Assembly: GCA_910587925.1 (NCBI GenBank)
Contig: CAJUOC010000012.1
Coordinates: forward strand, 1 to 37,872
Direction: 5' to 3'
Source of the DNA: an uncultured Muribaculaceae bacterium
GTDB taxonomy: Bacteria > Bacteroidota > Bacteroidia > Bacteroidales > Muribaculaceae
Length of the DNA: 37,872 bases
Within the stretch, counting starts at the first letter, position 1, and the number at the start of each line of letters is the position of its first letter. Shown in pieces: positions 27,308-37,147 of the stretch. The translations under genes were made by a program, and so were the position numbers. The notes under the pieces are model-generated. The model did no database searches and had not been told where the DNA came from. It saw only the letters and a program-made list of their open reading frames with translations.

Positions 27308-29317
27308 ATGAGCGTTACAGTTCCTATACTTATCCTGGCCCTGCCGCTGTTCATGTTCATCTTCATCGGCCTGCTGGGCAAGAAGATGAGCCACATGCTG
27401 GCCGGCGTGCTCGGCACCCTGGGCATGGGCACAGTGCTCGTACTGAGCTATGCCACCGCGTTTGACTACTTCTTCAGCGGCAATCCCCTCTTCATCAACG
27501 AAGCCGGCGAGCGCCTGCAGCACATCGTATTCGACCAGACCTGGCTCCAGTTTACCGACTCGCTCGTAATCAAGCTCGGATTTTTCCTCGACCCCATCTC
27601 TGCCATGATGCTCGTGGTGATCACCACCATCTCCTTCATGGTACACCTCTACAGCCTCGGCTACATGCGCGACCACCACGGCGTCTTTGAGAAGGGCTTC
27701 CAGCGCTTCTACGCCTTCCTGTCGCTCTTCAGCTTCTCGATGCTCGGCCTGGTAGTGGCCACCAACATCTTCCAGATGTACATCTTCTGGGAGCTGGTGG
27801 GCGCCTCGTCGTACCTGCTCATCGGCTTCTACTACACCAAGCCCTCTGCAGTATCGGCCTCCAAAAAAGCCTTCATCGTCACCCGCTTTGCCGACCTGGG
27901 CTTCCTCATCGGTATCCTCACCCTGAGCTACTACACCGGTACATTCAACTTCACCGACTTCACCTCCAGCGCCGTCGCCGGCCTGGCCGACACCTTCCGC
28001 GTCGACCTCGCCACCCCCGAGGCAGTGCTGAGCGGCTTCCGCGCCAGCGCCGCCCCCATGTTCATGGGCGCGTCGGTACTCACATGGGCCCTGGTGCTCA
28101 TCTTCATGGGCGGCATGGGTAAATCGGCCATGCTCCCCCTGCACATCTGGCTCCCCGACGCCATGGAAGGCCCCACCCCCGTGTCGGCCCTCATCCACGC
28201 CGCCACCATGGTTGTGGCCGGTGTATACCTTGTGGCCCGCCTCTTCCCGCTCTACCTCATGGAGAGCGCCGCGCTCGACATCATCGTGATCGTAGGCGCC
28301 CTCACCGCCCTCTACGCCGCCATGGTAGCCTGCGCGCAGGTCGACATCAAGCGAGTACTCGCCTTCTCGACCATCTCGCAGATAGCCTTCATGATGGTAT
28401 CGCTGGGCGTGGCCCGTCCCGACTTCCACGAGGGTCTGGGCTACATGGCCTCGATGTTCCATCTGTTTACCCACGCCATGTTCAAGGCTCTGCTCTTCCT
28501 CGGCGCCGGCGCCCTCATCCACGCCATCGGCTCCAACGACTACACCGAGATGCACGGCCTGCGCAAATACATGCCCGTCACCCACTGGACATTCCTCATC
28601 GGCTGCCTCGCCATCGCCGGTATCATCCCCTTCTCGGGCTTCTTCTCCAAAGACGAGATCCTCAGCGCCGCCGGCGGCTACAGCATGTGGGTATACATCT
28701 GGATGTCGTTTGTGGCATTCCTGACCGCCTTCTACATGTTCCGCCTCTACTACCTCATCTTCTGGTGGAAAGAGCATAAGGTGCGCGAGGGCCACCACGC
28801 CCCCCACGACCAGCCCTGGACCATGTCGCTGCCTCTGATCATCCTCTCTGTGGTGACCTGCGTGGCCGGCTTCATCCCCTTCGGCAACCTGGTGAGCTGG
28901 AACGGCGAACCCTACGACTTCATGGCACACTTCGACTGGAGCGTGGCCACCGTCAGCCTCATCGTAGCCGTGCTCGCCATTGCCCTGGCCACCGTGATGT
29001 ACCGCAAGGAAAATCCCCTGCCCGCCAAGATGAAGCGTGCCCTGCCCGCTCTGTGGGACTGGTGCCACCACCGCTTCTACTGGGACGAGCTCTACATCTT
29101 CATCACCCACAAGATTATCTTCGGCTGCATCTGCCGCCCCCTGGCATGGTTTGACCGCCACATCATCGACGGCACCATGGACGCCTTCGCCTCTGTCACC
29201 AACAAGGCCTCCGGCGCCATCGCACCCCTCCAGTCGGGTCAGATACAGATGTACGTATGGATATACCTGCTCGGCGCAGTGCTCCTGGGCGGCGTCACCA
29301 TCCTGTGCCTGATCTAA
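27308..29317 (+). CDS. nuoL: NADH-quinone oxidoreductase subunit L (antiporter-like)
   Basis: This 669-residue distal proton-pumping subunit has many membrane helices. Glu162 (YIFWELVGASSYLLIG) is the expected helix-5 glutamate, and the antiporter core segment reads LHIWLPDAMEGPTPVSALIH. The C-terminus after about 560 should form the long lateral helix and anchor helix typical of NuoL. The length is in the normal range. nuoM begins 38 nt later. Confidence 0.97.
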   Translation: MSVTVPILILALPLFMFIFIGLLGKKMSHMLAGVLGTLGMGTVLVLSYATAFDYFFSGNPLFINEAGERLQHIVFDQTWLQFTDSLVIKLGFFLDPISAMMLVVITTISFMVHLYSLGYMRDHHGVFEKGFQRFYAFLSLFSFSMLGLVVATNIFQMYIFWELVGASSYLLIGFYYTKPSAVSASKKAFIVTRFADLGFLIGILTLSYYTGTFNFTDFTSSAVAGLADTFRVDLATPEAVLSGFRASAAPMFMGASVLTWALVLIFMGGMGKSAMLPLHIWLPDAMEGPTPVSALIHAATMVVAGVYLVARLFPLYLMESAALDIIVIVGALTALYAAMVACAQVDIKRVLAFSTISQIAFMMVSLGVARPDFHEGLGYMASMFHLFTHAMFKALLFLGAGALIHAIGSNDYTEMHGLRKYMPVTHWTFLIGCLAIAGIIPFSGFFSKDEILSAAGGYSMWVYIWMSFVAFLTAFYMFRLYYLIFWWKEHKVREGHHAPHDQPWTMSLPLIILSVVTCVAGFIPFGNLVSWNGEPYDFMAHFDWSVATVSLIVAVLAIALATVMYRKENPLPAKMKRALPALWDWCHHRFYWDELYIFITHKIIFGCICRPLAWFDRHIIDGTMDAFASVTNKASGAIAPLQSGQIQMYVWIYLLGAVLLGGVTILCLI

Positions 29318-29355
29318 TCTCCCATCCTTACCAATCAGATAAAAAGTAATTTAGC

Positions 29356-30861
29356 ATGTTTGAAAATATATTGATTTACTTCGTGGTCATCCCACTGGTA
29401 ATGCTGGGAGGACTGGCCCTGTGCCGCGATATCAAGCAGATACGCGCGGTGGCCGTGGCAGGCTCCGTGGCCCTGATGGGTCTCTCGGCCTGGCTGCTGG
29501 TGCAGTATCTTGAGCTGCGCGCCGCCGGCGCCACCGAGCCCATGCTCTTCACCGGGGAGTGGATGTGGTTCCGTCCGCTCAACATCCACCTTGCCGTGGG
29601 TGTCGACGGCATCTCCATCGCCATGCTCCTGCTCTCGTCGATAATCGTATTTGCAGGCTCATTCGCATCGTGGAATATCCCCCAGCCCAAGGAATTTTTC
29701 CTCTGGCTCATCCTGCTGTCGACCGGCGTATTCGGCTTCTTCATCTCGGTAGACATGTTCACCATGTTCATGTTCTACGAGGTGGCCCTCATCCCCATGT
29801 ACCTGCTCATCGGCGTATGGGGCTCCGGCAACAAGAATTACTCGGCCATGAAGCTCACCCTGATGCTCATGGGCGGCTCGGCCTTCCTCATGCTCGGCCT
29901 CATCGGCATCTACTACCACTCGGCCCCCGAGGGCGGCGAGCTCACCTGGAATCTCCTTGAGATTGTCAACAACGCCTCCATCCCCCACGGCTGGCAGCAG
30001 TTCCTCTTCCCGATGACCTTTGTGGGCTTCGGTGTGCTGGGCGCCATGTTTCCCTTCCACACCTGGTCGCCCGACGGCCATGCCTCGGCGCCCACCGCAG
30101 TGTCGATGCTCCACGCCGGCGTGCTGATGAAGCTCGGCGGCTACGGCTGCTTCCGCGTGGCCATCTACACCATGCCCCAGGCAGCCCACGAGCTGGCGTG
30201 GATATTCCTCATCCTCACCGGCATCTCGGTAGTCTACGGAGCCTTCTGCGCATGCGTCAAGACCGACCTCAAGTATATCAACGCATACTCGTCGGTGTCG
30301 CACTGCGGCCTGGTGCTCTTCGCCATCCTCATGCTCAACACCACCGCCATGACCGGCGCCATCATGCAGATGCTCTCCCACGGCCTGATGACCGCCCTCT
30401 TCTTTGCCCTCATCGGTATGATATACGGCCGCACCCACACCCGCGACATCACCAAGATGGGCGGCATGATGCAGATCATGCCCTACCTGTCGGTATGCTA
30501 CGTGATAGCCGGTATGGCATCGCTGGGTCTGCCCGGCCTGAGCGGCTTTGTAGCCGAGATGACCATCTTCGTGGGCTCGTTCCAGCACGCCGACATGTTC
30601 CACCGCGCATTCACCATCGTAGCCTGCTGCTCCATCGTCATTACCGCCGTATACATCCTGCGCGTGGTGGGCAAGCTGCTCTTCGGCCCCGTGGTCGACG
30701 AGCATCACCGCTCGCTCACCGACGCCACCTGGTGGGAGCGCGTGTCGACCGTCAGCCTCATCGTGTGTGTCGCCGCCATCGGCTGCTTCCCCAATTTCTT
30801 CAACAATCTGATCAACTTCACCTTCTCGCCGGCCATCTTCCATGTGCTGGGGATGAACTAA
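29356..30861 (+). CDS. nuoM: NADH-quinone oxidoreductase subunit M (antiporter-like)
   Basis: This 501-residue proton-pumping subunit has about 14 membrane helices. Glu142 (FYEVALIPMYLLIG) and the core segment FHTWSPDGHASAPTAVSMLH are the family marks. The length is normal. It lies between nuoL and nuoN with gaps of 38 and 19 nt. Confidence 0.97.
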   Translation: MFENILIYFVVIPLVMLGGLALCRDIKQIRAVAVAGSVALMGLSAWLLVQYLELRAAGATEPMLFTGEWMWFRPLNIHLAVGVDGISIAMLLLSSIIVFAGSFASWNIPQPKEFFLWLILLSTGVFGFFISVDMFTMFMFYEVALIPMYLLIGVWGSGNKNYSAMKLTLMLMGGSAFLMLGLIGIYYHSAPEGGELTWNLLEIVNNASIPHGWQQFLFPMTFVGFGVLGAMFPFHTWSPDGHASAPTAVSMLHAGVLMKLGGYGCFRVAIYTMPQAAHELAWIFLILTGISVVYGAFCACVKTDLKYINAYSSVSHCGLVLFAILMLNTTAMTGAIMQMLSHGLMTALFFALIGMIYGRTHTRDITKMGGMMQIMPYLSVCYVIAGMASLGLPGLSGFVAEMTIFVGSFQHADMFHRAFTIVACCSIVITAVYILRVVGKLLFGPVVDEHHRSLTDATWWERVSTVSLIVCVAAIGCFPNFFNNLINFTFSPAIFHVLGMN

Positions 30862-30880
30862 ATACAGCTGCGTACAACCA

Positions 30881-32359
30881 ATGGACTACTCACAGTTTTT
30901 AGCAATGAAGCAGGAGATCGCGCTCCTTGTGGTCTTTCTCCTGGTGTTTCTCTACGACACATTCATGCCCGCACGCAGCCAGAAGGGCCTGCCCTGGACA
31001 GCCACCCTGCTGATGCTCGCCATCACAGCGGCCGGCTTCTGCCCCTGCCTGCTCGGCACCGACACCGGCCTCACAGCCTTCGGCGGCATGTACGAGACCT
31101 CGGCCATCGTGTCGGCCATCAAGACCATCCTCAATATCGGCGTGGTGATAGTGCTCATACAGTCGGTCAAGTGGGCCGGCAGCGAGCAGATGACCATGCG
31201 CCGCGGCGAGTTTTACGAGCTGCTGCTGGTGACCCTCTTCGGTATGTACCTGATGATCTCGGGCCGTCACTTCCTGGTATTCATCATCGGTCTTGAGTGC
31301 GCCTCGCTGCCCCTCGCAGCCATGGTCGCCCTCGACAAAAACCGCTACGAGAGCCACGAGGCCGCCGTCAAGTACATCCTCACGGCAGTATTCTCCTCGG
31401 CCATCTTCATGATGGGCCTGTCGTTTGTCTACGCGCTGGCCGGCTCGCTCTACTTCGAGGGCATCTACAATGCCATCTACGCCGAGCGCAGCATCATGCT
31501 GGTCATGGCCCTCGCCTTTGTCATCGCCGGCATCGGCTTCAAGCTCTCGCTGGTACCCTTCCACCTCTGGACCGCCGACGTATACCAGGGCGCACCCACC
31601 TCGGTGACCTCCTATCTGTCGGTAATCTCCAAAGGCGCCACCGCCTTTGCATTCCTCGTGGTCATGGCCCAGGTATTCGGCTCCTTCTACGCCGACATCT
31701 GGGAGTGGATGCTCTACGCGCTGATAATCCTCACCATCACCGTGGGCAACCTCTTTGCCATCCGTCAGCGCGACATGAAGCGCTTCCTGGCCTTCTCGTC
31801 GATATCGCAGGCCGGCTACATCATGCTCGGCGTGATAGCCTACAACACCATGGGCGTATCGGCCCTGATGTACTACGTGCTGGTATACATCTTCTCCAAC
31901 CTCGCCGCCTTCGGCGTGATCGGCGCCATCGAGAATGCCACCGGCCGCGTGTCGATGCTCGACTACCGCGGACTGTACCGCACCAACCCGCGCCTGGCCT
32001 TCACCATGATGCTGGCCATGTTCTCGCTGGCCGGTATCCCGCCCTTCGCCGGCTTCTTCTCAAAATTCTTCATCTTCACCGCCGCCCTCGGCCAAGGCTC
32101 GGTAGCCATCTACGTGCTGGTGCTCATCGCCCTGATCAACACCATCGTGTCGCTGTACTACTACCTGCTGGTGGTAAAGGCAATGTTTATCAGCGAGGAT
32201 GAGTGTGTCATCGCCCCCTTCCGCTCCGCGTGCAGCGAGCGCCTGGGCATGTGGATTGCAGTAGCCGGCATCATTCTGCTCGGCCTTGCAAGCCCCGTCT
32301 ACGACACCCTGCTCGGCCTCGGTGCCGACAGCTCATTTGCCATGTTCTTCATCCGCTGA
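30881..32359 (+). CDS. nuoN: NADH-quinone oxidoreductase subunit N (antiporter-like)
   Basis: This 492-residue proton-pumping subunit has about 14 membrane helices. Family marks are FIIGLECASLPLAAMVAL with its helix-5 glutamate, and PFHLWTADVYQGAPTSVTSY. It is the last gene of the operon; a strong terminator begins 18 bp after the stop. Confidence 0.97.
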   Translation: MDYSQFLAMKQEIALLVVFLLVFLYDTFMPARSQKGLPWTATLLMLAITAAGFCPCLLGTDTGLTAFGGMYETSAIVSAIKTILNIGVVIVLIQSVKWAGSEQMTMRRGEFYELLLVTLFGMYLMISGRHFLVFIIGLECASLPLAAMVALDKNRYESHEAAVKYILTAVFSSAIFMMGLSFVYALAGSLYFEGIYNAIYAERSIMLVMALAFVIAGIGFKLSLVPFHLWTADVYQGAPTSVTSYLSVISKGATAFAFLVVMAQVFGSFYADIWEWMLYALIILTITVGNLFAIRQRDMKRFLAFSSISQAGYIMLGVIAYNTMGVSALMYYVLVYIFSNLAAFGVIGAIENATGRVSMLDYRGLYRTNPRLAFTMMLAMFSLAGIPPFAGFFSKFFIFTAALGQGSVAIYVLVLIALINTIVSLYYYLLVVKAMFISEDECVIAPFRSACSERLGMWIAVAGIILLGLASPVYDTLLGLGADSSFAMFFIR

Positions 32360-32377
32360 TAGCGACGGCATACCCAT

Positions 32378-32417
32378 AGAGAGCGCCGCCCCGCAATCGT
32401 GCGGGGCGGCGCTCTCT
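32378..32417 (+). terminator. Terminator of the nuo-atp operon
   Basis: A perfect 17-bp GC-rich stem (32378-32394 with 32401-32417) with a 6-nt loop lies just after nuoN. The T tract after it is weak (GTATTTAAA). The following 170 bp up to 32591 contain no recognisable gene or promoter. Confidence 0.85.
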
Positions 32418-32591
32418 GTATTTAAAGCATATGACATGGAGGGAGCCACAGGCTTTGTCGGATATAGAATGCGTGGAACATATGTCGGAGACTGCTCCCG
32501 GCAAAATAATCAGATGTCTTGTCGCCGACAGGGAATTTGGCAACGGTAACTTTATACAATGACTGATTAATAGAGATGGAGTATTACAAAT

Positions 32592-32628
32592 AAAAGTGAC
32601 GCCCGGCTGATGGCCGGGCGTCACTTTT
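32592..32628 (-). terminator. Bidirectional terminator after the 1499-residue protein gene
   Basis: A 16-bp perfect stem (32592-32607 with 32613-32628) with a 5-nt loop is flanked by AAAA and TTTT. It lies 13 bp past the stop of the minus-strand gene. On that strand it runs into CTTTTATTT, and on the plus strand into CTTTT, so it may work both ways. Confidence 0.85.
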
Positions 32629-32641
32629 GGAGAGGCAGGTG

Positions 32642-35600
32642 TCAGCGCACGATGGCGAGGCGGGAGGTGGTACCGACGCTTACCACGACGGCTCCGGACG
32701 GAGCGGCGAAGGTAAGGCTGTCGGCCGGGGCTGTGCCGCTGTAGATGATGCGGCCGTCGGCAAGGGCGGCGCATACGTGGCGGCCGGCGGCGCCGGTCAC
32801 GGTGACGGTACCGCGGCCGGCGCTCACGCCGATGCGGTCGGTGCCGGCGTCGGTGATGCCGGCGCCGGTGAGAGTCACTTCCACGGGATTGGTGTATGCG
32901 CCGGGGCCGTCGGGCCACAGGGCGCGCACGCGGTAGGAGTAGGTGCCGTCGGCGCCGGGGCGGTCGGTGGCCGAGGCAGCCGTCACGGTCGCCACGGTGG
33001 CGCCGTCGCGCTCCACCTCATAGCCCGTCGGGGCATCGGGCGACACGGTGAGGTCGTTGTAGGCCAGGTCGTCGATAAAGAGTGCAAATCCCTCGTCTTG
33101 GAGCGACACGCAGTTGATGGCAAATCGGCGGGCGCCTGCGGGCAGGGCGTAGCGGTACTCGGTCCAGCTGTCGGGCACCTCGATGACGTCGGCGTCGTGG
33201 AGGGGAGTGAAGTCGGCCGGCGCGGTCGAGCCGTCGCTCCAGAGCACGCGCATCAGCTCGCGGGTGCCGTCCTGGTTGGTAAAAGCCTTGGCATAGAAGC
33301 TCACCGTGTGGGCCGAGCCATTGAGCAGAGGCGAGATGAGCCAGTCGTCATTGGCACGGTCGAGGGGCGCCATGGCGGCGAGCATACGGTCGCCGCTGTG
33401 CGGGGTGCCCTCGTCCCAGATGTCGATGCCGAGGCGGCGGGCGTTGAGCACCTGGAATGCCTTGGGCGCATTCTGATTGGGATACTCGTCGAGGTCTTTA
33501 TTGATATAGCATGTATAGCCGAAGTCGGCGTCGTATGTGATATAGTCGCCGATACCGTTGATGGCAAAGTCGGTGTAGCTCTCAGCGTCGTCGGTCGCCA
33601 TGGGTGTGGCGGTGGCGTCGAGCCAGGCAAGGGCCACCTCGGCGCCCGATGTGGCGGCCGACAGCTGCGAGGGTACTCCGCGCAGGGCATCGACCACGGC
33701 GAGCGGACGCGACAAAGCATCGTTGGCCGGCTCGGCATCGCCGGCGGCTGTGGCGGTCACGGTGAGCTCGCCACGCGAGGCAGTGGCGGGCGCGGTCACA
33801 GCCAGTGTCACCGTGGCGGCACTGCCGGCGGGGATATAGACGCTCACAGGCTCGGCCACAGCCTTGCCGCCGAATGTGGCCGATACGGCCACACCGCGCA
33901 GGTCGGCCGAGCCAAGGTTGCTCACGATGGCGGTGTACGAGGCGGCTATGCCGGTGCCGAGGCGCGACGGGCCGTCGACGGCCGTAAGCTCGGCGTCGAT
34001 CTCGCGGCGCTCGCCCACGGCGATATTGTCGATATACATCGAGGCGCCGCCCAGCGACTTGGCCGCAAACACTATCTGCACAAACGGCTCGGAGCGCCAG
34101 CGCGACAGGTCGACCGTGTATCGGCGCCAGCCGGCGGCTGCGTCGCGGGCCACGCGCATCGCTTCGACAGGCGCGCCGTGACCGGCCGATACGCCTACGG
34201 TCATCACCTCGGCTTTGGCGGCATCATCGGCCGCCGAGTGGTACATCCAGAAAGACAGCTCCGGGGCGGCCAGAGCGGCCAGCGATATCTTGGGCGAGGT
34301 GAGCGAGCCGGTGAGGCCGGCGTTGGCGGCGGTGGAGATAAACATCGCCAGGCCGCGGTCGCCGTTCTGGTCGTCGCAGGGCGGGTTGATGCCGCCGTAC
34401 TCCAGGCTCCAGAGATACACCGAGCCGTCGCTCTCGCTCGTCCAGGGGTAGAGAGTGTAGTCGGCGGCGGGGAAGGTCTCGCGCACGGGCGCGGTCAGCG
34501 CCGGGCCGAGCACCAGGTTGAGCGGTGTATTTGCGTATGTGCCGCGCTCGCCGTCCTTGACCGGCCATACCAGGTAGTAGCACAGCTCCTGACGGGTGAG
34601 CGAGAGAGTGCGGTCGGTAAAGGTGGTGGCGGTGAGTCCGTCGGCAATCTGGGTGGCGTCGATGCTGCGCATCACCCGGTAGGTGATGCCGGCGGGGTCG
34701 AAGTAGCCGCCGTTGGCACCGGCGACGGGCGGCTGCCAGGTGAGGGTCACGGAGCCGTCGGCGTTCTCGCGCAGCTTCAGGTCGGTCACGGGGCCGGGCA
34801 GGTCGGTGCCCACCCATGCCGAGGCCTCGGCCGGCTGGCTGTCGCCATCGCTGTTGGTGGCCACAGCCTTGTAGGTATAGCGGCCGGGGGCGGTGATGGT
34901 AGCGTCGGTCCAGGAGAGGCGTGCGCCGGGGGCCACTCCGCTCCACGTCTTGACCGGGGTGGTGGAGCCGCCGCGGTACAGGCTCACATTGGCCACGGTG
35001 CGCATCGCCGAGCCGTCGGCCAGCAGCGTCGGCACAGTCATGGCGATGTCGGCCTTGAGCTCGCCTGACGCGCCGGGAGTCACGGTGAGGTCGGAGATTT
35101 TGGCCGGGAACTTGGGTATCACCTCGGTGATGCCGATATTGTCGATGGTGAGAGTCCAGTTGTGGGCGGGGCTGTAGCAGTAGAGGCCCAGATGGTATGC
35201 GCCGTCGGCCTCGACGCTGAAGAGTACGCGGTCGGTGCGGCCGGCGGGCACGTCGAAATCGGGCACGTCGGTGAGCAGAGCGGTCATCGCCTCGGGCGAT
35301 GCGTCGCGGCCGAGCATAAAGCGGAAATTCTCCGTATAGCCGGCGTAGTAGCTCTTGGCGTCGTAGGTAAGGGCGTAAGTCACCCCGGCCTTGAGGCGGA
35401 TGCGGGGCGAGAATATCCAGTCGTCGGCCTCGCGCTCGACCGAGGTAGAGTAGCTGTATGATATATTGCCGTTTGCGACGCTGTACTCCCAGGTGGTGGA
35501 GCCGTTGAGGTCGACCACCGTCCAGAGGTCGAAGTCGGCGCGGGTGTTGAACTGCTCCAGCCAGGGCACGTCAAATCCGGCGCCGAAATTCATCTTGGCC

Positions 35601-37141
35601 GAGGCGACCGCCGGCGAGCTGCCGCGGGCGTTGACGGCCGACACCTCATAGTGGTAGGCGGCCACGCCGGAGGGTATGGCGTCGGTCCACTCGGTGGCCG
35701 TGATGCCGCTCACGGTGTGGCGGTCGGGCATACGCACGATGGTATACGACAGCCCCTCGGAGCTGAAATATCCGCCATGCTCGCCCGCGACAGGCGCCTG
35801 CCACGACAGGTGGGGCGCTCCGCCGGCGTCGGATAGCGTGAGGGCCGTCACCGGGCCGGGCGTGTCCTCGCCGCCCCAAGATGTGATGGCGACAGGATCG
35901 CCCTCGCAGTCGGCCGTGGCGGCCAGGGCCTCGATGGTGAGCAGCCCCTCGGGCAGAGTGAGCTGCGCAGTGCGGGCCACGGCGCCGGGCTGCACGCCCT
36001 CGACCTCGGCCACTATGACGCCATTGACGCGGAAGGCCACGGTGAGCGGGCCCGAGAGCGTGGCATTATTGGCCGTACGGGTGGGAGCGGTGGCCTGCAG
36101 GGTGGCAGTGAGCGCGGCGGGCGCAGTGAAGTCGACGCGCAGGCCGGTGACAGCGCCGGGCGCGGCGTCGGGCACCTTGTAGGGCATGGCATATGCGCCC
36201 GCCCACGACTCGTTGTGCTCCATCGTGCGCACCACCGTGCCGGCGCCCGTCTCAGTATTCAGCTCGATAAGAGCCGACTCGGCCGGGCCGGTGGCGAGCC
36301 AGTATAGCTTGCCGGTGGCGTCGTCAAAGGTCATGGTGTTGCAGTATCCCTCGGCGCGTGTGGGAGTGAAGCCCGACTTGCCGATGTACTCAAATCCGGC
36401 GCCGTTGGGCGAGGAGGCCTTATCGGGGTAGAGTCTTACCAACCAGCCCGTGTATCCCATGATGCCGTACATCTCGCCGGCTGCGTTGCAGGCCATGGCA
36501 AAGCAGTCGCGCTCGGTCTCGTAGAGCACGGTGGCCTCGGCCGAGTATGTGCTGAACTCTCCGATATTGGTGTGGCCATACTCCTCGGAGTCAAATATGC
36601 CGTAGGTCTTGCCCGTCTTGGGATTGTAGGTGAGATCGAGGGCGGCATTCTGTATGTCGATTTCCTGCGGCTCCTGGGTGCGGTACCAGGTCGAGGTGCT
36701 GTATGCCGAGTAGAAGTAGCGGTACTCGGTGTCGTAGCTGATGGTGTAGAATGTCGAGCCGATTTTCACGCCCGAGAGCGTCATCATCATGTCGCGGTTT
36801 TCCTTGACCTTGGTGACGCGTCCCGAGGGCTTGGCCTCGACGGTATACACGCCGGCGTCGAGCGGGTACGACTCGTCTTTCCAGCGGTCGTCCCATACCT
36901 TCACGGCGCAGAGCACCGTATTGCTGCCCGGCAGGCGCATCGGCGCCGGGGCGAGCGCGGCCGCGGCGGCCGGCTCGACGGGCACCGCCACCGGGCGGCG
37001 CGCGTGCTGAAATCTCTCATAGTGTCTTGCGGAGCCTTTTACCTTATCAACGGCAAAACTTTGCCCGGTCGCCGGGACAAAGTTTGCACTTGAGATGATA
37101 AGGGTAAGTAAGGCGGCCGCAGCTTTCTTACATTTTCCCAT
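32642..37141 (-). CDS. Giant secreted multidomain protein, paralogue of the 3671-8176 product
   Basis: This 1499-residue exported protein has an N-terminal signal (KKAAAALLTLIISSANF then a Gln/Ser-rich cleavage region). Residues about 75-320 look like a beta-propeller, followed by FN3-like domains (about 322-520). Choice-of-anchor-J/MAM-like modules lie at about 523-677, 883-1040 and 1180-1358 (DDWIFSP, YIDNIAVGE, NDDWLISP, FIDDLAYND), with FN3-like and CARDB-like (about 1045-1150) domains between and a last FN3 near 1362-1425. The final 70 residues form a small beta-rich domain that corresponds to the sorting-like end of the first giant. Domain order and residue positions match that protein almost one to one. 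The gene starts 6 bp after the stop of the Big_2 protein gene, so the two are probably co-transcribed. Function unknown; surface binding inferred. Confidence 0.85.
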   Translation of the reverse strand: MGKCKKAAAALLTLIISSANFVPATGQSFAVDKVKGSARHYERFQHARRPVAVPVEPAAAAALAPAPMRLPGSNTVLCAVKVWDDRWKDESYPLDAGVYTVEAKPSGRVTKVKENRDMMMTLSGVKIGSTFYTISYDTEYRYFYSAYSTSTWYRTQEPQEIDIQNAALDLTYNPKTGKTYGIFDSEEYGHTNIGEFSTYSAEATVLYETERDCFAMACNAAGEMYGIMGYTGWLVRLYPDKASSPNGAGFEYIGKSGFTPTRAEGYCNTMTFDDATGKLYWLATGPAESALIELNTETGAGTVVRTMEHNESWAGAYAMPYKVPDAAPGAVTGLRVDFTAPAALTATLQATAPTRTANNATLSGPLTVAFRVNGVIVAEVEGVQPGAVARTAQLTLPEGLLTIEALAATADCEGDPVAITSWGGEDTPGPVTALTLSDAGGAPHLSWQAPVAGEHGGYFSSEGLSYTIVRMPDRHTVSGITATEWTDAIPSGVAAYHYEVSAVNARGSSPAVASAKMNFGAGFDVPWLEQFNTRADFDLWTVVDLNGSTTWEYSVANGNISYSYSTSVEREADDWIFSPRIRLKAGVTYALTYDAKSYYAGYTENFRFMLGRDASPEAMTALLTDVPDFDVPAGRTDRVLFSVEADGAYHLGLYCYSPAHNWTLTIDNIGITEVIPKFPAKISDLTVTPGASGELKADIAMTVPTLLADGSAMRTVANVSLYRGGSTTPVKTWSGVAPGARLSWTDATITAPGRYTYKAVATNSDGDSQPAEASAWVGTDLPGPVTDLKLRENADGSVTLTWQPPVAGANGGYFDPAGITYRVMRSIDATQIADGLTATTFTDRTLSLTRQELCYYLVWPVKDGERGTYANTPLNLVLGPALTAPVRETFPAADYTLYPWTSESDGSVYLWSLEYGGINPPCDDQNGDRGLAMFISTAANAGLTGSLTSPKISLAALAAPELSFWMYHSAADDAAKAEVMTVGVSAGHGAPVEAMRVARDAAAGWRRYTVDLSRWRSEPFVQIVFAAKSLGGASMYIDNIAVGERREIDAELTAVDGPSRLGTGIAASYTAIVSNLGSADLRGVAVSATFGGKAVAEPVSVYIPAGSAATVTLAVTAPATASRGELTVTATAAGDAEPANDALSRPLAVVDALRGVPSQLSAATSGAEVALAWLDATATPMATDDAESYTDFAINGIGDYITYDADFGYTCYINKDLDEYPNQNAPKAFQVLNARRLGIDIWDEGTPHSGDRMLAAMAPLDRANDDWLISPLLNGSAHTVSFYAKAFTNQDGTRELMRVLWSDGSTAPADFTPLHDADVIEVPDSWTEYRYALPAGARRFAINCVSLQDEGFALFIDDLAYNDLTVSPDAPTGYEVERDGATVATVTAASATDRPGADGTYSYRVRALWPDGPGAYTNPVEVTLTGAGITDAGTDRIGVSAGRGTVTVTGAAGRHVCAALADGRIIYSGTAPADSLTFAAPSGAVVVSVGTTSRLAIVR

Positions 37142-37147
37142 GGTGGA

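Noticed and set aside
26132..29161. 1009-codon open frame on the minus strand across nuoI-nuoL
   Set aside because: It is antisense to four well-recognised nuo genes. Its protein is His/Glu/Gly-rich without any motif, a typical effect of high GC and codon bias.
32627..35068. 813-codon plus-strand open frame across the giant secreted protein gene
   Set aside because: It is antisense to a protein with a clear signal peptide and domains. Its Gly/His/Arg/Val-rich sequence has no recognisable fold.
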